Of a stretch of DNA of 64,000 nucleotides, positions 27,954-36,517 are shown piece after piece. The translations under genes and the position numbers were made by a program. The notes below the pieces were generated by a model that worked only from the letters and a program-made list of their open reading frames with translations, did no database searches and was not told the origin of the DNA. Source of the DNA: Aliikangiella marina (lineage in GTDB: Bacteria > Pseudomonadota > Gammaproteobacteria > Enterobacterales > Kangiellaceae). Position 1 is the first letter of the stretch, and the number at the start of each line of letters is the position of its first letter. Location: NCBI RefSeq assembly GCF_007004765.1, contig NZ_VIKR01000007.1:62001-126000 (forward strand), written 5' to 3'.

Positions 27954-29604
27954 AATAGCCAAACAATCTCAACCTCAGCCAATCTCGGAGATAGCAAAAA
28001 GCCTTAATATTGACGAGCAATATTTAATTCCGTTTGGCAACGAAATTACCAAAATTAATATCAGCGCATTAACTGCACCGTCTCAACAGAAAGACAGCAA
28101 ACTTATTCTTGTCTCTGCGACAACACCCACTCGTGCGGGTGAAGGGAAAACGACGACGACGATTGGTCTGGGTCAGGCTTTTACTCAACTCGGCGACTCT
28201 GTTTGTTTAGCACTACGCGAGCCCTCTCTCGGCCCCTGTATGGGGATGAAAGGTGGTGCGACCGGTGGTGGTTATTCGCAAGTCATCCCTGCCGATCGAA
28301 TCAACTTACATTTTACCGGCGATTTTCACGCAATTACCGCGGCCAATAACTTTATTTCGGCTACAATCGATAACCATATCTTTCATGGCAATGCCTTAAA
28401 TATCGATCCGAGGCAAATAGTCTGGCGACGGGTGATGGATATGAACGATCGCAGCTTGCGAAAAATCGTCCTAGGTCTCGGTGGGAAAATGCAAGGCATT
28501 CCAAGGGAGGGTGGTTTTGATATAACGGCAGCTTCTGAAATTATGGCCATTTTGTGTCTTGCCAATGATTTCAACGATCTTAAACGCCGTCTCAACAACA
28601 CGTTAATCGGCTATAGCTACGCTGACCAACCTATTTTTGTTAAATCCCTGGGCATTACCGGCGCTTTATTGGCCTTGCTAAGAGATGCCCTCCATCCAAA
28701 TTTAGTACAATCATTAGAGGGAACACCGGCTTTTATTCACGGTGGTCCATTTGCCAATATCGCTCATGGTTGTAATAGTGTACTGGCGACAAAAATGGCC
28801 ATGCACCACGCTGAGTGGGCGATTACCGAGGCCGGCTTTGGATTTGACTTGGGCGCAGAAAAATTCTTCGATATCAAATGTCGAATGGCGGAAATTGATC
28901 CTGCGGCAGTCGTTTTAGTGACCACAGTGAGAGCACTAAAAATGCATGGCGGTATGGATAAAAATCATTTAACGACGGCGAATACCGAATTTGTTACTCA
29001 AGGCTTGGAAAATCTCGATAAACATATTGAGAACGTGCAACTTTTCAATAAAAACTTAGTTGTTGCTTGTAACCGATTTGCCGATGACACTGATGAAGAA
29101 ATCGCGATTATTCGACAACATGTTGAAGACAAAGGCCTCTTGTTTGCTGAAAGTAATCATTATGCTGAAGGTGGCAAAGGAGCCATCGAGCTTGCTGAGA
29201 AAGTCAAACTGGCGGCAGAAGATTCAAAACCCTTCGAACCAGTTTATTACTTGCAAGATAGTGTTATAGAGAAAATCAGAAAAATCTGTACCGCAATGTA
29301 TGGAGCCGCTGATGTAGCTTTTACGAAAGAAGCTGAGAAAGACTTGCGCCACGTTGAGAAACTAAAACTCACGATGTTGCCCGTTTGCATTGCAAAAGCG
29401 CCAAGTTCACTTTCGGATGACCCAATGCTTCACGGGAGACCTAGGGACTTCCAAGTCACCGTGAGAAACATTCAAGTGAATGCGGGTGCGGGATTTTTAG
29501 TGGTGCTAACCGGAGACATCATGCGTATGCCTGGATTGCCTAAAGAGCCTGCGGCAATGAATATCGAGCTGCTACCTAATGGAGACATCACCGGAGTGGG
29601 TTAG
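27937..29604 (+). CDS. fhs: Formate-tetrahydrofolate ligase
   Basis: This 555-residue enzyme makes 10-formyl-tetrahydrofolate from formate, ATP and tetrahydrofolate. The ATP-binding block ATTPTRAGEGKTTTTIGLGQA (about 62-82) and later family motifs are intact: REPSLGPCMGMKGGATGGGYSQV, LHFTGDFHAITAANNF, HGGPFANIAHGCNSV and GTGDIMRMPGLP-like VLTGDIMRMPGLPKEP. Length is normal. Many gammaproteobacteria use FolD alone, so Fhs indicates assimilation of formate into one-carbon metabolism. AAGGA precedes the ATG. Confidence 0.96.
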   Translation: MLSDSEIAKQSQPQPISEIAKSLNIDEQYLIPFGNEITKINISALTAPSQQKDSKLILVSATTPTRAGEGKTTTTIGLGQAFTQLGDSVCLALREPSLGPCMGMKGGATGGGYSQVIPADRINLHFTGDFHAITAANNFISATIDNHIFHGNALNIDPRQIVWRRVMDMNDRSLRKIVLGLGGKMQGIPREGGFDITAASEIMAILCLANDFNDLKRRLNNTLIGYSYADQPIFVKSLGITGALLALLRDALHPNLVQSLEGTPAFIHGGPFANIAHGCNSVLATKMAMHHAEWAITEAGFGFDLGAEKFFDIKCRMAEIDPAAVVLVTTVRALKMHGGMDKNHLTTANTEFVTQGLENLDKHIENVQLFNKNLVVACNRFADDTDEEIAIIRQHVEDKGLLFAESNHYAEGGKGAIELAEKVKLAAEDSKPFEPVYYLQDSVIEKIRKICTAMYGAADVAFTKEAEKDLRHVEKLKLTMLPVCIAKAPSSLSDDPMLHGRPRDFQVTVRNIQVNAGAGFLVVLTGDIMRMPGLPKEPAAMNIELLPNGDITGVG

Positions 29605-30344
29605 TGAAAGAAACGCTTAACTCAACAAACTGTCTTAATTGTGGGGCCGAACTTACTGGCCCTATTTGTGCTCAGTGCGGCCAAAAAAAAGCACTTCCAA
29701 TATCAGTTAAGCAACTGTTTAAGAATTTCTGGACACAACTGCTGGAGTTAGACTTTAGAGTCTTTCACACGATTAAGATGCTTGCGATTTCCCCTGGTTT
29801 ATTACCCAAGAATTATATCGAGGGAAGACGACAACCTTATACTAATCCTTTTAAACTCTTATTCTTTGTTTCGACATTTTATTTTCTAGTGCTAACATTT
29901 TTTGATGTCTCCGCCTCTTTCTCACCGGAAGATAAAGAAACCAGTAAAGCCGTCGGTGCATTTCTTAATTATTTAATTTATTTATTTCTCGCACCTACCG
30001 CACTATTTCTTTCTTGGATATTTAAGAGCGAAAAATATAACTGGTCGGAGTGTTATGTGACCGTATGCTATTGGTGGAGTGGTTATCTTTTAATCGGCTC
30101 GATTCTCGCTATTGCTCTCCAGTTTTATGATCAGTATTTCGCAATGACAAGAGTTGTGGTAGGGCTGCTCTATATTCTTTTCGCTATTAACCAAATGTTC
30201 TCTTTAAACATCATTGCGCTAATCTTGAAGACGCTTGTCTTTTATATTAGTTACTATCTCTCAACATTTTTAGTCATGGGTATCGTTATCACACTCGCTT
30301 ATCTCATCCAATTTAAGCCTTTGATGATTGCAATGCCGAAATAG
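29604..30344 (+). CDS. DUF3667 membrane protein with N-terminal zinc ribbon
   Basis: This 246-residue protein starts at a GTG that shares its first base with the fhs stop. A zinc-ribbon knuckle (CLNCGAELTGPICAQCGQKK) opens the protein, followed by LPKNYIEGRRQPYTNPFKLLFFVSTFYFLV, typical of DUF3667, and about five membrane segments. Function is unknown. The coupled start places it in the same transcript as fhs. Confidence 0.85.
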   Translation: MKETLNSTNCLNCGAELTGPICAQCGQKKALPISVKQLFKNFWTQLLELDFRVFHTIKMLAISPGLLPKNYIEGRRQPYTNPFKLLFFVSTFYFLVLTFFDVSASFSPEDKETSKAVGAFLNYLIYLFLAPTALFLSWIFKSEKYNWSECYVTVCYWWSGYLLIGSILAIALQFYDQYFAMTRVVVGLLYILFAINQMFSLNIIALILKTLVFYISYYLSTFLVMGIVITLAYLIQFKPLMIAMPK

Positions 30345-30347
30345 CTC

Positions 30348-30953
30348 ATGCTAATTACGCCAAGAAACCTAACCAAAGCCTATAAAGTTTTACTAAACTG
30401 TGAGTACTTAGGCAACACCGTAAAAGCGCACGGTAAGCCAAAACTCGATCCTCCAAGTCGCGATCCTTTTGATACCTTAATCCAATCAATCATATCGCAA
30501 CAGCTTTCTGTCAAAGCTGCAGAAACGATAGAAAACCGAGTCCGTGATTTGGTCGGGAAACAATTCAGACCAGGTAAGTTACTCGCTGTATCTCATCAAG
30601 ATTTGCGAGGGTGCGGTTTGTCAAACCGAAAAGCAGAATATGTTCAGGGCATTGCTGACGCAGTCAAACGCCGAAAGATAAGTTTCAATAAACTCGCAAA
30701 CGCATCAAACGAAGAAGTGATTGCAAAGCTAGTCGAACTTCGCGGTATAGGTCAATGGACAGCGGAGATGTTTATGATTTTTTCTCTTGGTCGTATGGAT
30801 ATCTTTTCGCCACTTGACGTAGGATTACAAAGAGGTATGCGGTCTTTGTTTGGGGAGGAAGCCATCGATTTGAGCACAATGGAAAAATTAGCTGAACGAT
30901 GGTCTCCCTACCGGAGTGTCGCTAGCTGGTACTTATGGAAAATTGTTGACTAA
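30348..30953 (+). CDS. DNA-3-methyladenine glycosylase II family (AlkA type)
   Basis: This 201-residue base-excision enzyme has the HhH-GPD fold: QSIISQQLSVKAAETIENRV, the helix-hairpin-helix LVELRGIGQWTAEMFMIFSLGRMD and the catalytic Asp in FSPLDVGLQRGM. Substrate is probably alkylated purines. It is shorter than E. coli AlkA (no N-terminal beta domain), as in compact homologues. It starts 4 bases after the DUF3667 gene. Confidence 0.9.
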   Translation: MLITPRNLTKAYKVLLNCEYLGNTVKAHGKPKLDPPSRDPFDTLIQSIISQQLSVKAAETIENRVRDLVGKQFRPGKLLAVSHQDLRGCGLSNRKAEYVQGIADAVKRRKISFNKLANASNEEVIAKLVELRGIGQWTAEMFMIFSLGRMDIFSPLDVGLQRGMRSLFGEEAIDLSTMEKLAERWSPYRSVASWYLWKIVD

Positions 30954-30975
30954 TTTCTAAATTCTAAGATAAATG

Positions 30976-31677
30976 CTAAGAATAGTATTTATCTTTAATT
31001 CTTTCGCAATATTTAACCAATACAGGATATTCGCGCGCTATCTGATTAAAACTGTTGTCCAAATCAGACAAAATAAATTCAGCTAAAAACGCATATACTG
31101 TCGCGTCCAAAGAGCAAGGAGCATCACCAAATGTGAAATTTTTATCACCAATTAAGTCGGAGAGTGCTTGAAATGACTTTCGACAAATGGATTTAATTTC
31201 AGTTTCTGAATGACGTAACGTTCCTTGCTTATAAATCGAGTCTTTTGCCTTTTTCCTTGCAATATTCGGAACAATTAAGCGCAGTGGGAAAGGAAATTTA
31301 CTGAAGAATGCTTGCTTAATGACTGGCCACGATTCTTCGCTTACCCAGCGTGAATAGATTAACGGAAAGTATAAGTTCTCATCGAGTGACTTGGTAATTA
31401 AATAAGCAATAGCTTTTTGCTCAGCAGTCAAGCGCTCATCTAAAGTATCACCAAACTCTTGATTACAATAGTCGATGATAAACTGAGAGTCAGCAATTAC
31501 TTTATCGTTATGAGTGATAAAGGGCAGCTTTCCTTTTGGTGCTTTCCTAATATTTCCTAATCCTGGTTTCGATTGGTATTCAATTCCAGACATTCGCAAA
31601 AAGGTATGCACTTTTAGAACAAATGGACTTGGATCAGGCATGCCTAGATTAGGTCCGAACGTATGTAACGTAAGCAT
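30976..31677 (-). CDS. Glutathione S-transferase family protein (metaxin-like)
   Basis: This 233-residue GST-fold protein has an N-terminal thioredoxin-like domain (MLTLHTFGPNLGMPDPSPFVLKVHTFLRMSG, APKGKLPFIT, ADSQFIIDYC) and a helical C-terminal domain with CSLDATVYAFLAEFIL. The pattern P-D-P-S-P-F resembles the metaxin/FAXC branch more than classical GSTs. Substrate is unknown. It ends convergent with the AlkA-type gene. Confidence 0.83.
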   Translation of the reverse strand: MLTLHTFGPNLGMPDPSPFVLKVHTFLRMSGIEYQSKPGLGNIRKAPKGKLPFITHNDKVIADSQFIIDYCNQEFGDTLDERLTAEQKAIAYLITKSLDENLYFPLIYSRWVSEESWPVIKQAFFSKFPFPLRLIVPNIARKKAKDSIYKQGTLRHSETEIKSICRKSFQALSDLIGDKNFTFGDAPCSLDATVYAFLAEFILSDLDNSFNQIAREYPVLVKYCERIKDKYYS

Positions 31678-31843
31678 TGAGTAGACTCAGTTTTTAGTGG
31701 TGAACTCAACACTAAATGACTTCACTAACTTTGTCTAGGTGAGCTTTAAAGAATATAGCCAAAATGAAAGAATGTTGTTTACTTCTCAGTTCCGCTTAGT
31801 ACCCGATTCGTGACTTTTAATGCTTAGTTCTTAGTTCTTCGAG

Positions 31844-31861
31844 TTAGGGTCCCCTCCCTAA
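31844..31861 (-). terminator. Possible terminator after the response regulator
   Basis: TTAGGG and CCCTAA form a 6-bp stem with a 6-base loop, 15 bases past the regulator stop. No T-run follows on the minus strand, so this is weak. Confidence 0.3.
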
Positions 31862-31875
31862 TGCACCGGCTCAAT

Positions 31876-32526
31876 CTAGTTTTTAAGAATACCTTTCTCA
31901 ATCGCAATTAATACGGCTCGAGTTCGGTCTCGAACACCTAGTTTTGCTAAGACACTAGACACATGATTTTTAATGGTACCTTCAGATTTATGAAGTGCTT
32001 GCGAAATTTCTTTATTAGAACAGCCACTCGCCATTAACCCCAGTACCTCTCGTTCTTTGGGTGATAGCGCTTCGATAACCTCCGGTGCCTCAAAGGTTGA
32101 TTGATGTGACTGCAAGCCTTTCAATAGTCTTTCGGTCAAGGCAGGCTGCATTAAGGTTTCACCATTAAAAACAGTTTCGATTCCGTCGATTAAAGTATCT
32201 AGTGAGACATCTTTAAGCAAGTAGCCTTTTGCCCCAGCACGAATGCCTTTTAATATAAATTCATGATCGTCAAAAGTGGTTAAGATGATCACCGGTATAT
32301 TAATCGTCTTTTCTGCAAGCAATTTAAGCGTTTCAATACCATCTAAAACAGGCATCGATAAATCACATAAAATGACATCTGGCTGAGCCTTATCTATCGC
32401 CTCTAGAATTTGCGATCCATCTTCAGCTTCACCGACCACTTTTACTTTATCAGAAAGATTCAAAAGGCTTTTGATACCTTCCCGTACCAACATCTGGTCA
32501 TCGACGAGTAATACTTTAATTGTCAT
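31876..32526 (-). CDS. NarL/LuxR-type response regulator
   Basis: This 216-residue regulator starts at the ATG at 32526, with GGGGAGAAAG upstream. The receiver domain has the acidic pair (VDDQ), phospho-acceptor Asp in VILCDLSMPVLDG (about 54) and Lys in LLKDVS. The C-terminal LuxR helix-turn-helix reads LSPKEREVLGLMASGCSNKEISQALHKSEGTIKNHVSSVLAKLGV. Its start lies inside the histidine kinase coding end, overlapping by 11 bases, so the pair is translationally coupled. Confidence 0.94.
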   Translation of the reverse strand: MTIKVLLVDDQMLVREGIKSLLNLSDKVKVVGEAEDGSQILEAIDKAQPDVILCDLSMPVLDGIETLKLLAEKTINIPVIILTTFDDHEFILKGIRAGAKGYLLKDVSLDTLIDGIETVFNGETLMQPALTERLLKGLQSHQSTFEAPEVIEALSPKEREVLGLMASGCSNKEISQALHKSEGTIKNHVSSVLAKLGVRDRTRAVLIAIEKGILKN

Positions 32527-33673
32527 GAACTTTCTCCCCATGAGGTTGGAGGGGGACGGCTATTGTTATCGTTAGACCTTTTTCACTCTGCTGCAAATCA
32601 AATTGACCATCAAATTGTGAAACACGTTCTCTCATACCACGTATTCCATTACCTTCTCGAAGATTACTCTTAGTTTTACCATTATCACGAAGTGTTAAGT
32701 TTAATTGGTTTTTGGATTGAATTAATTTAATCCAAAAATTATCTGCGCCACTGTGCCTTAAACTGTTAGTAATCGACTCTTGAATGATACTCAATAAGCT
32801 CTTTGCTAGGGACAAATCCTCAAGTTGAATTTGTGCGTCAATTTCACTATGTACTTTCAACTGGGGCGTATTTTTCGCAAGTAAATCAATCATTACATGA
32901 AAATCGAGAGTGTCATTTTCTCTGAGCGCTGATACGGCTTCACGCACATCACTCAACAGCAGCTTAGCCAAGGAGTGACACTGCTCAACCTTTTGTTTGG
33001 CTTCGCCTTCGGTTAAGTGCGTTGCAACTTGTAAGTTAATAATTAGCGCAGTCAAGTGATGGCCTAGTAAATCATGAAGATCTCTGGCAATTCGTGTCCG
33101 TTCACTTTGTCTCGAAGCTTCGGCAAGTAATTGCTGAGTCGCTTGAAGCTCTTTATTCAAACGTTGAGATTCTTCACTCGCCATCTCGGCCATTTGGGTT
33201 TGATGACTCATCATTATGGCAAAGAAATGAAAGGTTAAAAATAGAAGTCCTTGAATGTACACCGATGGTTTATCCCAAACCCAAGCGAACACGGTAAACC
33301 AGCTCAATACCACTAGCAGCATGATGACGATTGACTTTTTCAGGGAGAAAAAATGCGGTAAGACAGATACCCAAATAATGGACAAGATTGAGTAAAACTC
33401 AAAAGGTGCGGTGAATACTAGTGCAAAAACGATGACAATTTTGAGTAGAATAAGACCTTCGATCACACCTCGCTTTTGAGAAAAAGCATTGTCTCTGGTG
33501 ATCAAGAAAAAGCAGCCGATGTAAAGGATAAAGAGCCCAACAATCCAGGGTGCATTTGCCTGAATAGCGTCTCCCAGCCGAGTAATAAAATACAAACTCA
33601 CCCCTAAGACGACTGCCCAGGTACCAACAGCGCCTACATCGGAAATTGAAATGGTCGGTTGTTTTATTTTCAT
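32516..33673 (-). CDS. Sensor histidine kinase (HisKA_3, DesK type)
   Basis: This 385-residue kinase has five to six N-terminal membrane segments (about 15-160) with almost no periplasmic loops, as in DesK-type sensors of the membrane itself. A coiled linker, the phospho-acceptor His in ARDLHDLLGHHLTALIINL (about 195) and a HATPase domain follow (SITNSLRHSGADNF N-box, LRDNGK, GNGIRGMRERV). The signal is unknown; thermosensing or membrane state is possible from the topology only. It is divergent from the membrane protein at 33811. Confidence 0.93.
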   Translation of the reverse strand: MKIKQPTISISDVGAVGTWAVVLGVSLYFITRLGDAIQANAPWIVGLFILYIGCFFLITRDNAFSQKRGVIEGLILLKIVIVFALVFTAPFEFYSILSIIWVSVLPHFFSLKKSIVIMLLVVLSWFTVFAWVWDKPSVYIQGLLFLTFHFFAIMMSHQTQMAEMASEESQRLNKELQATQQLLAEASRQSERTRIARDLHDLLGHHLTALIINLQVATHLTEGEAKQKVEQCHSLAKLLLSDVREAVSALRENDTLDFHVMIDLLAKNTPQLKVHSEIDAQIQLEDLSLAKSLLSIIQESITNSLRHSGADNFWIKLIQSKNQLNLTLRDNGKTKSNLREGNGIRGMRERVSQFDGQFDLQQSEKGLTITIAVPLQPHGEKVHDN

Positions 33674-33709
33674 CTGGCCATTATGTCAAATAACCCGTTA
33701 TCGAGAAAT

Positions 33710-33741
33710 AGGTCAAAAGTCATGGTTTTAATTGATGACCT
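33710..33741. promoter_or_regulatory. Inverted repeat between kinase and membrane-protein gene
   Basis: AGGTCA (33710-33715) pairs with TGACCT (33736-33741), and an inner GTCAT/ATGAC pair is nested inside. This could be the site of the adjacent NarL-type regulator in the divergent promoter region; no direct evidence. Confidence 0.3.
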
Positions 33742-33810
33742 TTGGCACTGACCGAGAACCCACTCAATCAATAAAATAGCCATACACTTACCATTACTGA
33801 TGAGGGCGAC

Positions 33811-34557
33811 ATGGCTCACTTAACACATCAAGCACTACTTTATTTACATATTATCGCCGGAGCAGTTGCATTAGTCGTGTTCTGGATTCCGGTTATCGCC
33901 AAAAAAGGTAGTTCCATTCATACTCGTTTCGGTTTCTATTTCACCAGTCTGATGTATACCATTTCTCTGAGCGGGCTAGTTATGTCAATCATGGTATTAA
34001 CCGACCCGATCGCTGTAAGACTCCCGGCTAATGAGATGTCACCAGAGCAATTAAGTCGATATATCGAGATCAATCGTAACTCCTCGATCTTCTTGTTAAT
34101 GCTATCGCTTCTCGTATTAACCAATGTGCGTCAGTCTATTCTGGTACTTAAAGCCAAAAGCGATAGAGCCATGCTAAAAAAACCCGCAGAACTCTCATTA
34201 GTATTACTATTGGGGTTTGCCGGAGTCATCGTAGGGTATATCGGGATTTCGAAAGGTAACGTTCTCTTCCAAATATTTGCGGGCGTTTCGATATTAAATT
34301 CTATCGGTTCTCTTCATTATATATACAAGCCTAACTTTCAACAGCGAGAGTGGTTGATCGCACACTTAGGTAATATCATTGGCGCAGGTATCGGTGCTTA
34401 CACAGCATTCTTTGCCTTCGGCGGCCGCCGCTTTTTCGCTGAGTTGCTTCCAGGTATTTGGCAGATTGTTCCATGGATCATTCCAGCAGTAGTTGGCATC
34501 ATAGCGACTCAATTATTAAATCGGAAATATCGCAAACAATACAAAATTGCGCAGTAA
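33811..34557 (+). CDS. Multi-pass membrane protein (DUF2306-like)
   Basis: This 248-residue protein has about seven hydrophobic segments. It begins LYLHIIAGAVALVVFWIP, with the His in the first segment typical of DUF2306-like proteins, then HTRFGFYFTSLMYTISLSGL; a second conserved His lies in SLHYIY. GAGGGCGAC precedes the ATG. Divergence from the two-component pair suggests it is regulated by that pair. Function is unknown. Confidence 0.65.
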   Translation: MAHLTHQALLYLHIIAGAVALVVFWIPVIAKKGSSIHTRFGFYFTSLMYTISLSGLVMSIMVLTDPIAVRLPANEMSPEQLSRYIEINRNSSIFLLMLSLLVLTNVRQSILVLKAKSDRAMLKKPAELSLVLLLGFAGVIVGYIGISKGNVLFQIFAGVSILNSIGSLHYIYKPNFQQREWLIAHLGNIIGAGIGAYTAFFAFGGRRFFAELLPGIWQIVPWIIPAVVGIIATQLLNRKYRKQYKIAQ

Positions 34558-34594
34558 AAATATGACGCGGACTGGAAACTGCTACGAGACACTA

Positions 34595-36388
34595 TCAATA
34601 AATTTGTACCGAACCAGTCCCGTCGCTTAAGACAGAAAATAGTCCCTGAGATTCACTTGCTTCACTTAAATAAACGTAAAAAAGTCGGCTGCCGTCAAGA
34701 CTCCACCTAGGTAATGAGACAGTGCCCACGGTTCGAATGTTAATGCGATTACCACCATCAATATTGGCTATCTGAAGCGTGATATTATTGGTCGCATCGC
34801 TCAGCTGATAGGCTACCTGAATATCATTAGGTGATAATTGAAAATTGGTTAACATCGACTGACCGGCTTGGATACTTTCATTTATTCTTGCTTGGTCACC
34901 GCCATTAGCAAGCACTGAATACAGACCCGATGCTTCTCCACTGGGGTCTGCCACTTGATAGATGATACGCTCGCCATTGTTAGTCCATTGACTATTGGTC
35001 GTCACAAGCGAAGCAGTATTGGTGAGAGCGGCGTTGGCCTGGATTCGCGCAGAACCATCCGCAGCCGAAACATAGAGTTCATCATCAATTTGATTGGTTT
35101 CAATATTTCCGTGGAAGGCAATATTTGCACTGTCGGGAGACCACTGCCAATTGGTTTGGATAGAATCCAAAGCTGACATCGGCGGATTCATTTTACGATG
35201 AAACTGTCCATCTGGAGCCACGGTAAACAACTCATTAACGCCTGTTAGATTTTGATCGGCACGAAAAGCAACTCTTGTGGCGTCCGGCGCCCAAGCCCAT
35301 TCAAAAAGATTCGGCGTCTGTACCAATGAAGAATCAAGTAATTCGTGTCGATCGGTCCCATCTGGCAACAGGGTATAGAGACTCAAGTTTCCCGCAACGG
35401 CAGCATCTTCACTAAATGCAATTCTGGAATCATCCGGTGCCCAAGCAAATTCGGTCACCCCGGTTTGCAAGCCGCTATTGCTCAAGGTCAACACACTAAA
35501 AGTGTTCGGATCGACTAACGCCAAGTTCGCTGGCGAGCCAGCTTCTTGGTGAATAAAGGCAATCTGCGAACCATCACCAGACCATTGCCAATCAATCAAC
35601 CGTGTGTCAGATGCGGTACTTTGATTTAGCTGAGTAAGGCCGCTACTATCACTGAGAACTCGATAAAGGTTTTGTTCGACTTCAGAGTTTTGGTTTATCG
35701 ACTCAACCATAAAAGTGATTACACTGCCCTGATTAGCCGTCTTCCAACAGTTTTGGGCGAGGCATTTTACAGAGAGATCAGCGCTAACCGTTATTAGACT
35801 CCCGCCATCGAATGCAACGGTTTGGATTTCAAAAATGCCATCCGCATCGGGATCGCTGCGAAATATCAAACTACTGCTAGCAAACAACCACTGCCAGTTG
35901 TAGTGGAGAGTTGTCCCCGAATTATCCGTCGTCGAAGTACCTATCGTATCCGTGACTTGAAATTCAGCGGTGCCATCAACCAGATTGGTGTAGAGCTCAT
36001 CGGTTCCATCGAGATCTTTATCAGCGCGATAGGCGATACGGGAACCATCAGAGTTCAACCCAAATGGCCGCAAACCATTATTCGCTGAATAAAAGTCAGA
36101 TATTGCCGAATTTTGTCCAGTAGTCAGATTATGACTGTATAACTCAAAACGTCCTTCCGCGACTTCGACTGAAAAGATTAAATGAGTGGGTGTTTGGTCC
36201 AATATGACAACTTTTTGCGGATAGTCTTCGGACACGGGGGGAGGCGGTGGTAAATCGTCGTCATCACTGCTGCCGCTGCATGCCAAAAAGCTACTTAACA
36301 CCAAAACCACGGTAATATTGATTACCCATTTCGGTAATGATTGTTCTTTGTTAACTTTCGAATGATTTCGCGGGAACTGTTTTGTCAT
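34595..36388 (-). CDS. Lipoprotein with WD40-like (PD40) beta-propeller repeats
   Basis: This 597-residue protein has a lipoprotein signal with lipobox FLAC and a short D/P-rich linker. It then has at least eight repeats of about 55 residues ending in forms of W-x-W-x-P/S-D-x-x-R-I-A-F, as in TolB-like PD40 propellers. Trp-Gln/Ala-Trp-Ser motifs recur regularly. It lacks the TolB N-terminal domain and is not next to tol genes, so it is a propeller lipoprotein of unknown role, not TolB. A second propeller-type lipoprotein lies at 40838. Confidence 0.85.
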   Translation of the reverse strand: MTKQFPRNHSKVNKEQSLPKWVINITVVLVLSSFLACSGSSDDDDLPPPPPVSEDYPQKVVILDQTPTHLIFSVEVAEGRFELYSHNLTTGQNSAISDFYSANNGLRPFGLNSDGSRIAYRADKDLDGTDELYTNLVDGTAEFQVTDTIGTSTTDNSGTTLHYNWQWLFASSSLIFRSDPDADGIFEIQTVAFDGGSLITVSADLSVKCLAQNCWKTANQGSVITFMVESINQNSEVEQNLYRVLSDSSGLTQLNQSTASDTRLIDWQWSGDGSQIAFIHQEAGSPANLALVDPNTFSVLTLSNSGLQTGVTEFAWAPDDSRIAFSEDAAVAGNLSLYTLLPDGTDRHELLDSSLVQTPNLFEWAWAPDATRVAFRADQNLTGVNELFTVAPDGQFHRKMNPPMSALDSIQTNWQWSPDSANIAFHGNIETNQIDDELYVSAADGSARIQANAALTNTASLVTTNSQWTNNGERIIYQVADPSGEASGLYSVLANGGDQARINESIQAGQSMLTNFQLSPNDIQVAYQLSDATNNITLQIANIDGGNRINIRTVGTVSLPRWSLDGSRLFYVYLSEASESQGLFSVLSDGTGSVQIY

Positions 36389-36517
36389 TACTGCACATTA
36401 GCGACCTAAGCGTATCTCCTAAGTGTATGACAAATTGGCTTTTTTGCCAGAAAGGCTGGATTAACCGTAAAAGATAAAGCACCCTACTGTTAAAAAAGTA
36501 GGGTGAGCAAATATCAC

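Noticed and set aside
34595-36388. TolB assignment for the propeller lipoprotein
   Set aside because: No TolB N-terminal domain and no tol-pal neighbours; it is lipidated.
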